NCBI GenBank assembly: GCA_022559845.1
Contig: CM040117.1
Location: 18,500,856-18,564,855, forward strand
DNA: 64,000 bases
Origin: Amorphophallus konjac
Taxonomy: Eukaryota > Streptophyta > Magnoliopsida > Alismatales > Araceae
Direction of reading: 5' to 3'
Every line of letters starts with the position of its first letter. Within the stretch, counting starts at the first letter, position 1. The translations under genes and the position numbers were made by a program. The notes beneath the pieces are model-generated. The model was given only the letters and a program-made list of their open reading frames with translations, did no database searches and had not been told where the DNA came from. Positions 11,264 through 21,834 of this stretch are shown one piece after another.

Positions 11264-11730
11264 CACCACAAGAAAGTTCGCGAATAGCGACCGACATATT
11301 CGGTCTCTATTCAGTCGTTCTTCGGTCGCAAAATCCAATAGCGACCGAACAGACACCACTTAGCGACCGAATATTTCGGTCGCTATATAATAGTCGCTAA
11401 ATCGCGACCGACATAAGTCGGTCGCGGATACGGTCGCTGATGGCGACCGAATAACTTCGGTCGCCGAATCAGTCGTTCATAGAGACCGATATAACTCGGT
11501 CGCAAGAACGGTCCCAGAGTCAATCGGTCTCTATTCGGTCTCCATTCGGTCTCCATTCCGTCGCCAATTTTGTAGTATTTTTTTAAAAAAAAATTATATA
11601 AACGACTATAAATAATATAATTTGATAAAAGAAATAATATATGGTCTCTATTCGGTCGCTATGCGGTCGCCTAAGTTAATATTTTCATAAAATAAGTAAT
11701 AACTTCGGTCGCTATTCGGTCTCCATGCGG
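11264..11730. repeat. Left terminal inverted repeat and subterminal repeats of CACTA F
   Basis: The terminal CACCACAAGAAAG is followed by dense copies of GCGACCGA, TCGGTCGC and TCGGTCTC in both orientations to about 11730. In CACTA elements such subterminal arrays bind the element-encoded TNPA-type protein. From about 11570 an AT-rich spacer is mixed in. Confidence 0.85.
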
Positions 11731-11960
11731 TCGCTAATTAAAAATTTTTTTTTTCAAAAATTAATATAAAGCTACTATAAATCACCTGATAAATAACAAT
11801 TTAATAAAATAAATAACCTGTTACATAACAATTTCATAAAAACATATAAATCAACTACACAACTCATAATCTCCACAAATTTCAAATTCATCACATACAA
11901 ACACACAAATTAATCATACATCCATAATAAAATGGCAACATACAAATAACTAAAATGAAA

Positions 11961-12026
11961 TCACAAATCCTCCGCATATGTGTCATCCTGGTCGTCGTCT
12001 CGTCCAACATCTCGCGACGGATGATC
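11961..12026 (-). pseudogene. Possible terminal exon of the lost CACTA transposase gene
   Basis: On the minus strand a polypyrimidine/AG acceptor (GATATACAG) precedes 22 open codons, rich in Asp and ending DDTYAEDL then TGA at 11963-11961. An acidic last exon close to one end of the element fits an En/Spm-type gene whose other exons are gone. The region is short, so this is an inference from layout rather than from a recognised domain. Confidence 0.35.
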
Positions 12027-12139
12027 CTGTATATCATTTAAAAAAATTAAAATCAATTCTTTAATAAAGAAATCAATTATTCTTGAAAATTAAAAGCAAG
12101 ATGTTTTTCATTGAAGTGAAATTGACGAATGATAATTTT

Positions 12140-14485
12140 AAACGTTTTGCTCAAATCGGTAGTCCGATTTAGAATCCGTCAGCTCTCACAAGTCACGTCT
12201 ACCTCCCAGGTCGTGTTGGAATGATCGGAATGCCGATCGGATCAGTATTTCACATTCTGGACCCCCGGACCCCGACGGCTTTGATTATAAACCAAGTGCA
12301 TTTGCAAATTGCACTTTTGAGCGTCGGGCTCAAACCGGATGTCCGATTTAGAATCCGTCAGCTCTGACAAGTCACGTCTACCTCCCAGGTTGTGTTGGAA
12401 TGATCGGAATGCCGATCGGATCAGTATTTCACATTCTGGACCCCCGGACCCCGACGGCTTTGATTATAAACCAAGTGCATTTGCAAATTGCACTTTTGAG
12501 CGATTTGCTCAAACCGGTAGTCCGATTTAGAATCCGTCAGCTCTGACAAGTCACGTCTACCTCCCAGGTCGTGTTGGAATGATCGGAATGCCGATCGGAT
12601 CAGTATTTCACATTCTGGACCCCCGGACCCCGACGGCTTTGATTATAAACCAAGTGCATTTGCAAATTGCACTTTTGAGCGTCGGGCTCAAACCGGATGT
12701 CCGATTTAGAATCCGTCAGCTCTGACAAGTCACGTCTACCTCCCAGGTTGTGTTGGAATGATCGGAATGCCGATCGGATCAGTATTTCACATTCTGGACC
12801 CCCGGACCCCGACGGCTTTGATTATAAACCAAGTGCATTTGCAAATTGCACTTTTGAGCTATTTGCTCAAACCGGTAGTCCGATTTAGAATCCGTCAGCT
12901 CTGACAAGTCACGTCTACCTCCCAGGTCGTGTTGGAATGATCGGAATGCCGATCGGATCAGTATTTCACATTCTGGACCCCCGGACCCCGACGGCTTTGA
13001 TTATAAACCAAGTGCATTTGCAAATTGCACTTTTGAGCGATTTGCTCAAACCGGTAGTCCGATTTAGAATCCGTCAGCTCTGACAAGTCACGTCTACCTC
13101 CATGGTCGTGTTGGAATGATCGGAATGCCGATCGGATCAGTATTTCACATTCTGGACCCCCGGACCCCGACGGCTTTGATTATAAACCAAGTGCATTTGC
13201 AAATTGCACTTTTGAGCGATTTGCTCAAACCGGTAGTCCAAATTGGACTCCGTCAGTTTCTACAAGTCACGTCTACCTCCCAGGTCGTGTTGGAATGATC
13301 GGAATGCCGATCGGATCAGTATTTCACATTCTGGACCCCCGGACCCCGACGGCTTTGATTATAAACCAAGTGCATTTGCAAATTGCACTTTTGAGCGTCG
13401 GGCTCAAACCGGATGTCCGATTTGGACTCCGTCAGTTTCTACAAGTCACGTCTACCTCCCAGGTCGTGTTGGAATGATCGGAATGCCGATCGGATCAGTA
13501 TTTCACATTCTCGACCCCCGGACCCCGACGGCTTTGATTATAAACCAAGTGCATTTGCAAATTGCACTTTTGAGCGTCGGGCTCAAACCGGATGTCCGAT
13601 TTAGAATCCGTCAGCTCTGACAAGTCACGTCTACCTCCCAGGTTGTGTTGGAATGATCGGAATGCCGATCGGATCAGTATTTCACATTCTGGACCCCCGG
13701 ACCCCGACGGCTTTGATTATAAACCAAGTGCATTTGCAAATTGCACTTTTGAGCGATTTGCTCAAACCGGTAGTCCAAATTGGACTCCGTCAGTTTCTAC
13801 AAGTCACGTCTACCTCCCAGGTCGTGTTGGAATGATCGGAATGTCGATCGGATCAGTATTTCACATTCTCGACCCCCGGACCCCGACGGCTTTGATTATA
13901 AACCAAGTGCATTTGCAAATTGCACTTTTGAGCGATTTGCTCAAACCGGATGTCCGATTTGGACTCCGTCAGTTTCTACAAGTCACGTCTACCTCCCAGG
14001 TCGTGTTGGAATGATCGGAATGCCGATCGGATCAATATTTCACATTCTCGACCCCCGGACCCCGACGGCTTTGATTATAAACCAAGTGCATTTGCAAATT
14101 GCACTTTTGAGCGTCGGGCTCAAACCGGATGTCCGATTTGGACTCCGTCAGTTTCTACAAGTCACGTCTACCTCCCAGGTCGTGTTGGAATGATCGGAAT
14201 GCCGATCGGATCAGTATTTCACATTCTCGACCCCCGGACCCCGACGGCTTTGATTATAAACCAAGTGCATTTGCAAATTGCACTTTTGAGCGTCGGGCTC
14301 AAACCGGATGTCCGATTTAGAATCCGTCAGCTCTGACAAGTCACGTCTACCTCCCAGGTTGTGTTGGAATGATCGGAATGCCGATCGGATCAGTATTTCA
14401 CATTCTGGACCCCCGGACCCCGACGGCTTTGATTATAAACCAAGTGCATTTGCAAATTGCACTTTTGAGCGATTTGCTCAAACCT
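12140..14485 (+). repeat. 179-bp satellite array, about 13 monomers
   Basis: The landmark CAAGTCACGTCTACCTCC recurs every 179 bases from about 12188 to 14338. Monomers differ mainly in one window, giving subtypes: GCGATTTGCTCAAACCGGTAG versus GCGTCGGGCTCAAACCGGATG, and GATTTAGAATCC versus TTGGACTCC. The subtypes recur in a pattern that suggests multi-monomer amplification. Each monomer carries the palindrome GATCGG-AATG-CCGATC. Open frames across the array are by-products of a period that is not a multiple of three. Confidence 0.95.
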
Positions 14486-16010
14486 AAATCTAAAATCCTA
14501 AAACCTAAACCTATTCCCAAATCCCTAAACCTTAAACCCTAAACCCGTAAAAATTGTAAACCCTATAGAAAAAAAAACGTAAGCCCTAAAACCCCTAAAA
14601 ACACTAAACTGCAGACCCCGAACCCCCTAAATCATAAAACCATAAAACCCTTAAAAATTATAAATCTTAAACCCTCCCCTAACCCCTAACCCCACTACGA
14701 TCCCTTAAACTCCTAAACTGCTAAACCACCGATTGCTAAACCCCAAACCCTCAAACTAAAAATCCCAAACCCTAAACCTTAAAACCCTAAATCTTGAGTT
14801 ACCCCTAAAACTAGAAACTCTAAAATCCTTAAAAACCACAAACATAAAAGACTAAATCTGAAAAACCCTAAATCCTAAACCTTAAACCCTAAAACTCCTA
14901 AACCTAAAAATCAAAAATCTTAATACTATAAACTCTAAACCATAAACCATAAATTTAAAATCATAAACCCTAAAATCACTAATAACATCAAACCCTAAAT
15001 AAAAGAAACCCAAAAATGTAAACCTATATGTAAAACCCTAAAAGCCCCAAGAACCTTAAACCTTAAAAACATTAAACCCTAAACTCAAAACATTAAACCA
15101 TAAATCTTGAAAACCTTAAACCCTAAACCCTAAACCTTAAAAATATGAAACCATAATATCTATAAACCATAAAAACTCGAAAAACCCTAAACCCTAAAAA
15201 TCCTAAATTGTAATAACTATAAACCCTAAAAACATGAAAAACCCTAAACCCTAAAACCTAAAATCCTTAGAAACTAGACCCACTAAACCAAAAACCCCTA
15301 AAGCCTAAACTCTCAAAACCGTAATCCACCCCCCTAACCGCTAAACCAAAAACCCCAAATGCTAAATCCAAAACCCTAAACTCATATGCCAAATATAAAA
15401 TGCAAACAAACCTAAACACCAAACAACTAACCCTAAACCCAAAAACCTAAACCCTAAATAACCCTAAACCTTAAACCCTAACCCTATATGTTAAACCCTA
15501 AACATAAAAAAATAAACTCATAACCCCCTAAACTGTAAAACCCTAAAATAATTAAAAACCATAAAATTTAAAACACTAAAATCCTAAACCCACATTGAAC
15601 CCCTTACCCCACCCCTAATACATAAACTACTAAACCTCAAAACTGTCAAACCTTAAACTTTAAATCTTAAAACCGTAAGCCCTTAAACCTTAAACACTAA
15701 ACAGCCCCTCAACCCTAAGCCTAGCAACCGTAAACCGAAAAACCCACACTTAAAATCGAAGTCCAAAAACCTGTAGCCCTGAAACCCTTCCTAAACCCTA
15801 ACACCTAACCCTTAAATCCTAACCCTAAAGCCCCAAACCCTAAACCATAAAGCTTAAAATCCTAAACCCTAAACCCTAAAAGCCCTAAACACCTTAAACC
15901 CTAAAAATCCTAAACCTTAAAAGAGTAAAACCTAAATCTAGTACCTAAAACCTAAATCTAAAACCCTAAACCTTAAACACTAAACACTAAACCCTTAAAA
16001 ACCTTACACT
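14486..16010. repeat. Degenerate telomere-like (CCCTAAA) block inside the CACTA
   Basis: About 1.5 kb is dominated by variants of the plant telomere motif CCCTAAA (AAACCCTAAACC, CCCTAAAAACCC, ACCTTAAACCC), rarely in perfect tandem. It lies inside a transposon and is heavily mutated, so it is an interstitial telomere-like repeat and not a chromosome end. Confidence 0.9.
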
Positions 16011-16280
16011 AATCATTAGGAAAGGAGAGGTGAGGCCAATCCAAATACAACACATGTTTGTGAATATATTATCATGCTAACACACAAAAATGACTATTTA
16101 CATGCACTGGTATTTTACTACAAAAAATGGAAGGTCCATATGACTGTTAATAAAGGCAATATAAAGCACCCAAACACCTGAAAAGTGCACAAAATAATAT
16201 TCTATCATATTAACAATAACATGGACTATGAAATGCCCTAAACAAAAAATTAGCATGGCCTAAACAAAATTTTCACATTA
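16011..16280. other. Non-repetitive AT-rich spacer of CACTA F
   Basis: I see no gene, repeat or known motif here. It separates the telomere-like block from the GA minisatellite. Confidence 0.6.
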
Positions 16281-16318
16281 AATTCCCTGCAGGGGGTTGG
16301 GGTGGGGGGGCCGCGGCG

Positions 16319-16385
<67 letters not shown>

Positions 16386-16400
16386 CCTGTGGGGGGGGCG

Positions 16401-16437
<37 letters not shown>

Positions 16438-16460
16438 CCTGTGGGGGGGGGGCCGCGGCG

Positions 16461-16503
<43 letters not shown>

Positions 16504-16517
16504 CCTGTGGGGGGGCG

Positions 16518-16548
<31 letters not shown>

Positions 16549-16574
16549 TACCTGTGGGGGGGGGGGCCGCGGCG

Positions 16575-16615
<41 letters not shown>

Positions 16616-16671
16616 CCTTGGGGGGGGCAGCGGCGGGTTGGAGAGAGAGAGAGAGAGAGAGGGCAGCGGCG

Positions 16672-16724
<53 letters not shown>

Positions 16725-16744
16725 CCTGTGGGGGGGCCGCGGCG

Positions 16745-16815
<71 letters not shown>

Positions 16816-16830
16816 CCTGTGTGTGAGAGA
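16281..16830. repeat. (GA)n minisatellite with GGTACCTGTGGGGG spacers
   Basis: Long GA runs are separated by a repeated spacer with GGTACCTGTGGGGGG, an optional CCGCGGC and GGGTTGGA. There are about nine units of uneven length. Long open frames on both strands here are pure Glu-Arg or Ser-Leu repeats and are not genes. Confidence 0.95.
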
Positions 16831-17310
16831 GAGGAAGCCGGCGACGACGGCGACGGCGAGCGGCGACGGCGAGGCGAGCGGCGCGGCGACGACGGCGAGG
16901 CGAGCGGCGCGGAGGGGGGCTCCGGCGGAGGGGGCCTCGGGCGGGAGGCCGCACGGGGAGGGGGGCTCGGGCGGAGGAGGGGGGCTCGGGCGGGAGGCCG
17001 CAGGGGGAGGGGGGGCTCCGGCGGAGGGGGGCTCGGGCGGGAGGCCGCAGGGGAAGGGGGGACTCCGGCGGAGGAGGGGGGCTAGGGCGGAGAGGGGGCC
17101 GCAGGGGGAGGGGGCCGCAGGGGAAGGGGGCTCGGGCGGGGGCTCGGGCGGGAGGGTGGAGGGGGGGCTAGGGCGGAGAGGGGGCCGCAGGGGGAGGGGG
17201 CCGCAGGGGAAGGGGGCTCGGGCGGGGGCTCGGGCGGGAGGGTGGAGGGCGGGAGGGAGGGCTCGGGCGGGGAGGGGCTCGGGCGGGCGGGGGTCGCAGG
17301 GGGGAGTATA
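16831..17310 (+). repeat. Extremely G-rich minisatellite with G-quadruplex potential
   Basis: Repeats of GGCTCGGGCGGGAGG, CCGCAGGGGGAGGGGG and CTCCGGCGGAGGGGGG give many runs of three to seven G on the plus strand. The dense runs satisfy the usual G-quadruplex pattern repeatedly. No gene is supported. Confidence 0.9.
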
Positions 17311-17475
17311 ACGGGATCAGCGACCGATTGGCGACCGAATTTAGTTCGGTCGCCAATCGGTCTCAGATGTGCGACCGATTATTTCGGTCGCCGAATTGGT
17401 CTCTATTTGGGACCGACTAGCGACCGATTAAAGCGGTCGCTAATGCGGTCGCTATAGCCACTTTTTCTTGTAGTG
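17311..17475. repeat. Right subterminal repeats and terminal inverted repeat of CACTA F
   Basis: GCGACCGA/TCGGTCGC motifs in both orientations fill 17320-17455. The element ends ACTTTTTCTTGTAGTG, which reads CACTACAAGAAAAAGT on the other strand. Confidence 0.9.
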
Positions 17476-17478
17476 ATC

Positions 17479-20400
17479 AAAGATCCGGAATGCGAGTGGA
17501 ACAAATAGTTCGACATACGGGACATTTCCATTGCACTGGAAATGATGTTCTCGTCTCCGCAGCTTGAAGGACCGCCATTGATCTCTGGAATACCCGAGAA
17601 TATTACCACTCTTGCCAAGGTTCCAAACTATCCTCGTCCTCGCCAGAAGGACCCTGTCATCAACGGACCTTCATCCGTCCTCAACATTGCCGTCGACGGC
17701 TCATTAGCCGCCATCTTCTCCATCCACTCGTCTCAGCCTTTGCTGATATCTTCTTCCTGGGCCAGACAATTGTCTGATGATCTTCCCAGGTCCCCTTCTC
17801 TGCTTACATACCTACGCGGGCTTCTCAACCCGCACCAGGCTTTCAATCATGATCTGCTCTACGAGCCTCCCAATCCTCTAGCCATAACCACTTTTCTTTC
17901 TCCTCCAATTTCTTTTCACTGTTTTGTCATCAAAAATGAAAACGAAAAAAAAAATGTCAATTTTCAAACTCTCCAACAACACATCTTCGTTGAGGAAACC
18001 TCCTACATCTCCCACGGGTGCGTCCCCCCTTGCGGACCACCCGTCCAAGGTCCGATGAGTGACCTTTTCTACCCCTCCTCTGAGGGGTCTTCTCCTGTAC
18101 ATTCTACACCATCCTCTTCGTCTTCCTCTTCTTCTGTAAATAATGTCAGTCAATCTAGGAATGATAGGTCAAGGGTAGTACCTAGGAAGAAATCCAAGGG
18201 TAGGCAGATCCCTCGTCGATTCCTTCTGGATTTAGCCTCCAGGTGTCAAGCCCTCCTTGCCATCCCCCAGTTGCTAGAAAATCCCATCTGGCTACCGGAA
18301 ATAGAATGTGAGGGCGACTGTGCATTTGATGAAGGGTATGGAGTCTACGAGATCACGAATGAAGAATGCCCCACTGAAGATGAGGGTGAAGAATATGAGG
18401 ATGCGGCGGGTGCATACGCTAGTGGAATGAGGAGATTCGACGAGCCGTCAACCGCTGTAGAAGAATCCACCAAAGAAGTCAACTTGGGAACTGAGGAAGA
18501 CCCTAAGATCATCCTCATAAGTGACAACCTACCACCCTCTGAAGAAGAGACATTAATTGAGGTTCTCAAGGAATATAAGGACACGTTCGCATGGAGCTAC
18601 GAGGATATGTCGGGTCTGGATTCAACCTTGGTCGAACACCGTTTAACCCTAAAACCAGGGTCCGTCTCGGTAAAACAAAGGTTAAGGCGTTTCCACCCTC
18701 AGATGGCTTTGAAAATGAAAGAAGAGGTCGATAAGCTCCACAAAGTCAGGTTCATTAGAGTCGTTCTTTATCCTCAATGGGTGGCGAACATTGTCCCGGT
18801 CATGAAAAAAGATGGGAAAGTCAAGATTTCCATCGACTTCCGGGACCTTAACCGCGCGTGTCCAAAGGACGATTTTCCCATGCCTCACATTGATGTGTTG
18901 ATCGATAACACAGCAGAATATGAGACCCTCTCATTCATGGATGGATTTTCAGGATATAATCAAATTTGTTTGGCAGAAGAGGATCAGGAAAAGACGTCAT
19001 TCACTACCCCTTGGGGAACATATTGTTACGTGGTCATGCCGTTCGGATTAAAGAATGCTGGAGCTACTTACCAAAGAGCGATGATGGCCATATTTCATGA
19101 CATGATGCACATATATCTGGAAGTGTATGTGGATGACTTATTGGTGAAATCAAGGACCAGGATGGAACATCCAGAAGTTTTGGCTAAGGTCTTGCAGAGG
19201 TCAAGGGAGCTCCAATTGAAAATGAACCCGAAAAAGTGTGTGTTTGGTGTGTCGTCGGGTAAATTGCTGGGGTTCATTGTGAGTAAGAGAGGGATCGAGA
19301 TAGATCCCGACAAAGCCAAGGCTATCAGGGATATGTCGCATCCCAAAAATTTGAGGGAAGTCCGAGGTTTAATCGGGAGGTTGCAGTTTATTCGTCGGTT
19401 TGTGTCCCAACATTCACAAAGGTGTAGACCTCTCTACGAGTTGACCAAGCCAGGAGTAGAATTCCACTGGAATTCTAAATGTCAGAAAGCTTTTGAAGGG
19501 TTGAAGGAATATCTGGCTAGTCCACCCGTTCTCATTCCACCTAAACCAGAAAAACCTCTGATCCTTTACGTCTCAGTCTTGGATGACTCCGTGGGAGCCG
19601 TCCTCGCACAAGCTGATGAAGAAGGCAAGGAACGGGCAACCTATTACTTGTCCAAACTTCTCAATCCCTGTGAGCAGAAGTACACCGTCATGGAGAAAAC
19701 CTGTGCTGCCCTCGTTTGGGTAGTGCAGAAATTGAAGCACTACTTCTTGGCTCATGAGGTCCATTTGATTGCTCGAATGAATCCTATCAAATTCCTTCTG
19801 GAGAAATCCGTCCTTACGGATAGGCTAGCACGCTGGAAAAGTTTTCTCTCTCAGTTCGACATCACCTACATCCAACAAAAGGCGATTAAAGACTATGCCA
19901 TAGCCGAGCATCTCGCTCACCATCCTCTTCCCAAGTTCGATCCCGTCCAATCAGAGTTTCCAGATGAGGAACTAATGTCCGTCAACCAATCAGAGGAGCC
20001 AATGTGGATGCTATATTTTGATGGAGCTCTGAATTCTCAAGGGAGAGGAATCGGCATCGCCCTCCTGTCGCCTGAAGGCCTCACATTCCCATTGGCATAC
20101 CAGCTCAAATTTCCAGTCACCAACAATATAGCCGAATATGAAGCCCTTCTAGCTGGCCTAGAACTCGCCCATTCTTTTCGTATCACTGAGTTGCGAGTCG
20201 TAGGTGATAGTCAACTCATCCTTCGCCAGGTGCTCACTAAATATCGCACTCGCGATCCCAAACTCAAGCCATACCAAGAACTCACTACTGCCTTTGCCAA
20301 ACTATTCATAAAACTGATCTTTGTTCATGTCCCTCGTCATCAGAATATTCTCGCCGATGCCATCGCCTCGTTGGCATCATCCATAAGGTTCTCTCTAGGA

Positions 20401-21834
20401 AGATGGTTTAAGTCCATTTCCATCTACAAACTTCACGCCCCTGCAATCGATGATGCTTCCTACGTAAATATCAAAGACAGGATAGCAAGAAAGATCCTGC
20501 AGGAAGATATCCTTGAGAAGAGGGAGATCATGTTGGCAGAGGCCGAAGAAGAACTAGCTGATGAAGAGAAACCATGGTTCTATGAAATCGTCAAATACTG
20601 CCAAGATCAGTCTTATCCTGAAGGGGCCACCACAGAGGACAAGAAAGTCATAAGAAGGGTGGCTCAGAAATATACTTTGGTTGGAGGTCTACTCTATAGG
20701 AGGAGCCTTACTGGTGTTCTGTTAAGATGTCTTGGTGACGATGAGGTTTGGAAATGTGTCGAGGAGACGCACTCGGGTGTGTGCGGTGGCCACGTGAATA
20801 GTCAGATGCTCGCCAAGAAGATCATTCGGCAAGGCTTTTATTGGCCCACTATGGAAGAGGATTGTGCTGTCTATGTCCGTAGGTGTGTCAAGTGTCAACT
20901 TCACGCCGATAAAATCCATTCACCATCTTCCTCACTTCATCCAATATCCTCCCCATGGCCTTTCTCCATGTGGGCATTCGACATCATTGGTCCCCTAGGT
21001 GATCCCAATTCCCTCACCAAGCAGAAATCTTTCATCCTTACTGCGACGGAATACTTCACCAAATGGGCCGAAGCCGAAGCTTACACGGAAATCAAGGCGT
21101 CAACAGTCTGCAAGTTCATCATGAAGAACATCCTCTCCAGATTCGACGTCCCAAGCACGATCGTCACCGACAATGGGCCACAGTTCATTTCTCAGGACCT
21201 ACAGGACCTCTGCAAAAGGTTCGCAATTACATTGCATCATTCATCACCTTATTACCCACAAGGTAACGGCCAAGCGGAGGCCACCAATAAAACATTGCTC
21301 AAAATCATCAAAAAAACCTGCGAGTCTAGTAAGTTTTCAGACTGGCCAGAAAAACTTATCGAAGCCCTATGGGCCTATCGCACTTCAATCCGTACCCCCA
21401 CCGGGCAGACTCCATTTGCCCTTACTTATGGTATGGAAGCGGTAGTCCCGTACGAGACTCTGATCCCTTCTCTCAGGGTACAATTGGACGAGGAATTTCC
21501 CCTCGACGATCGTCGTAATTCACTCCTCGCCCAGTTGGAACTCTTGGATGAGAAGCGGCTGGCCGCTGCCGAACACGAGCGTGTGTATCAAAATAGACTC
21601 GCTCGCTTTTACCAAAAGAAAGTCGTTGAGAGAAAATTCAAAGTCGGTGAGATGGTCGTAAAAAGAATTTTTGTCAAACCTGGAGGTCCGCGTTCTAAGC
21701 TCCAACCCAATTGGGAAGGACCATTTGTAATTCAAGCCGTGTACCCTGGCAACGCCTACAAGCTAGTCAACGCCGAAGGGACCGAGTTATCCCACCCTTG
21801 GAATGGGCTTTATCTTAAGAAATACTACCCTTAG
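17479..21834 (+). CDS. Element B pol: RT, RNase H, second RNase H, integrase
   Basis: An uninterrupted 1430-codon frame opens at 17542; the original polyprotein continued from gag-pro through the CACTA site. Domains by residue: RT about 363-600 with YVDD near 529; native RNase H about 674-750, where the usual first Asp region reads LYVSVLDDSVGAVL and looks catalytically degraded; a second RNase H about 821-947 (YFDGALNSQGRG, NIAEYEALLAG, GDSQL, ILADAIAS); integrase zinc finger about 1077-1120 (RRCVKCQ); DDE core with AFDIIGPLG, VTDNGPQF and GQAEATNK, about 1143-1245; and a C-terminal NWEGPFVIQ region without a chromodomain. All key integrase and RT residues are present, unlike in the ruined gag upstream. 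The product would copy and integrate the element. Confidence 0.93.

Larger units (their letters stand above)
11264..17475 (-). mobile_element. Element F: non-autonomous CACTA (En/Spm, CMC) transposon
   Basis: Inverted ends are CACCACAAGAAAGTTCGCGA on the left (one base off CACTA) and, read inward from the right, CACTACAAGAAAAAGTGGCT. A 3-base duplication ATC flanks it (11261-11263 and 17476-17478), as expected for this superfamily. Both subterminal zones are full of GCGACCGA in both orientations. The body has no transposase gene. It is filled with a 179-bp satellite, a degenerate telomere-like block, a GA minisatellite and a G-rich minisatellite. It must be moved by a partner element. The minus orientation rests on a possible transposase terminal exon at 11961-12026. 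Confidence 0.93.

Noticed and set aside
12339..14336. Several 60-140-codon open frames in the satellite
   Set aside because: They repeat every 179 bases in shifted frames and translate the same DNA repeatedly; period and identity show satellite, not genes.
14486..16010. A true telomere or assembly end
   Set aside because: Motifs are degenerate, lie inside a CACTA element with intact ends and target duplication, and are followed by ordinary sequence.
16250..17311. Long Glu-Arg, Ser-Leu and Gly/Arg-rich open frames
   Set aside because: They are translations of GA and GGGCGG microsatellites on both strands, with no start context or domain.
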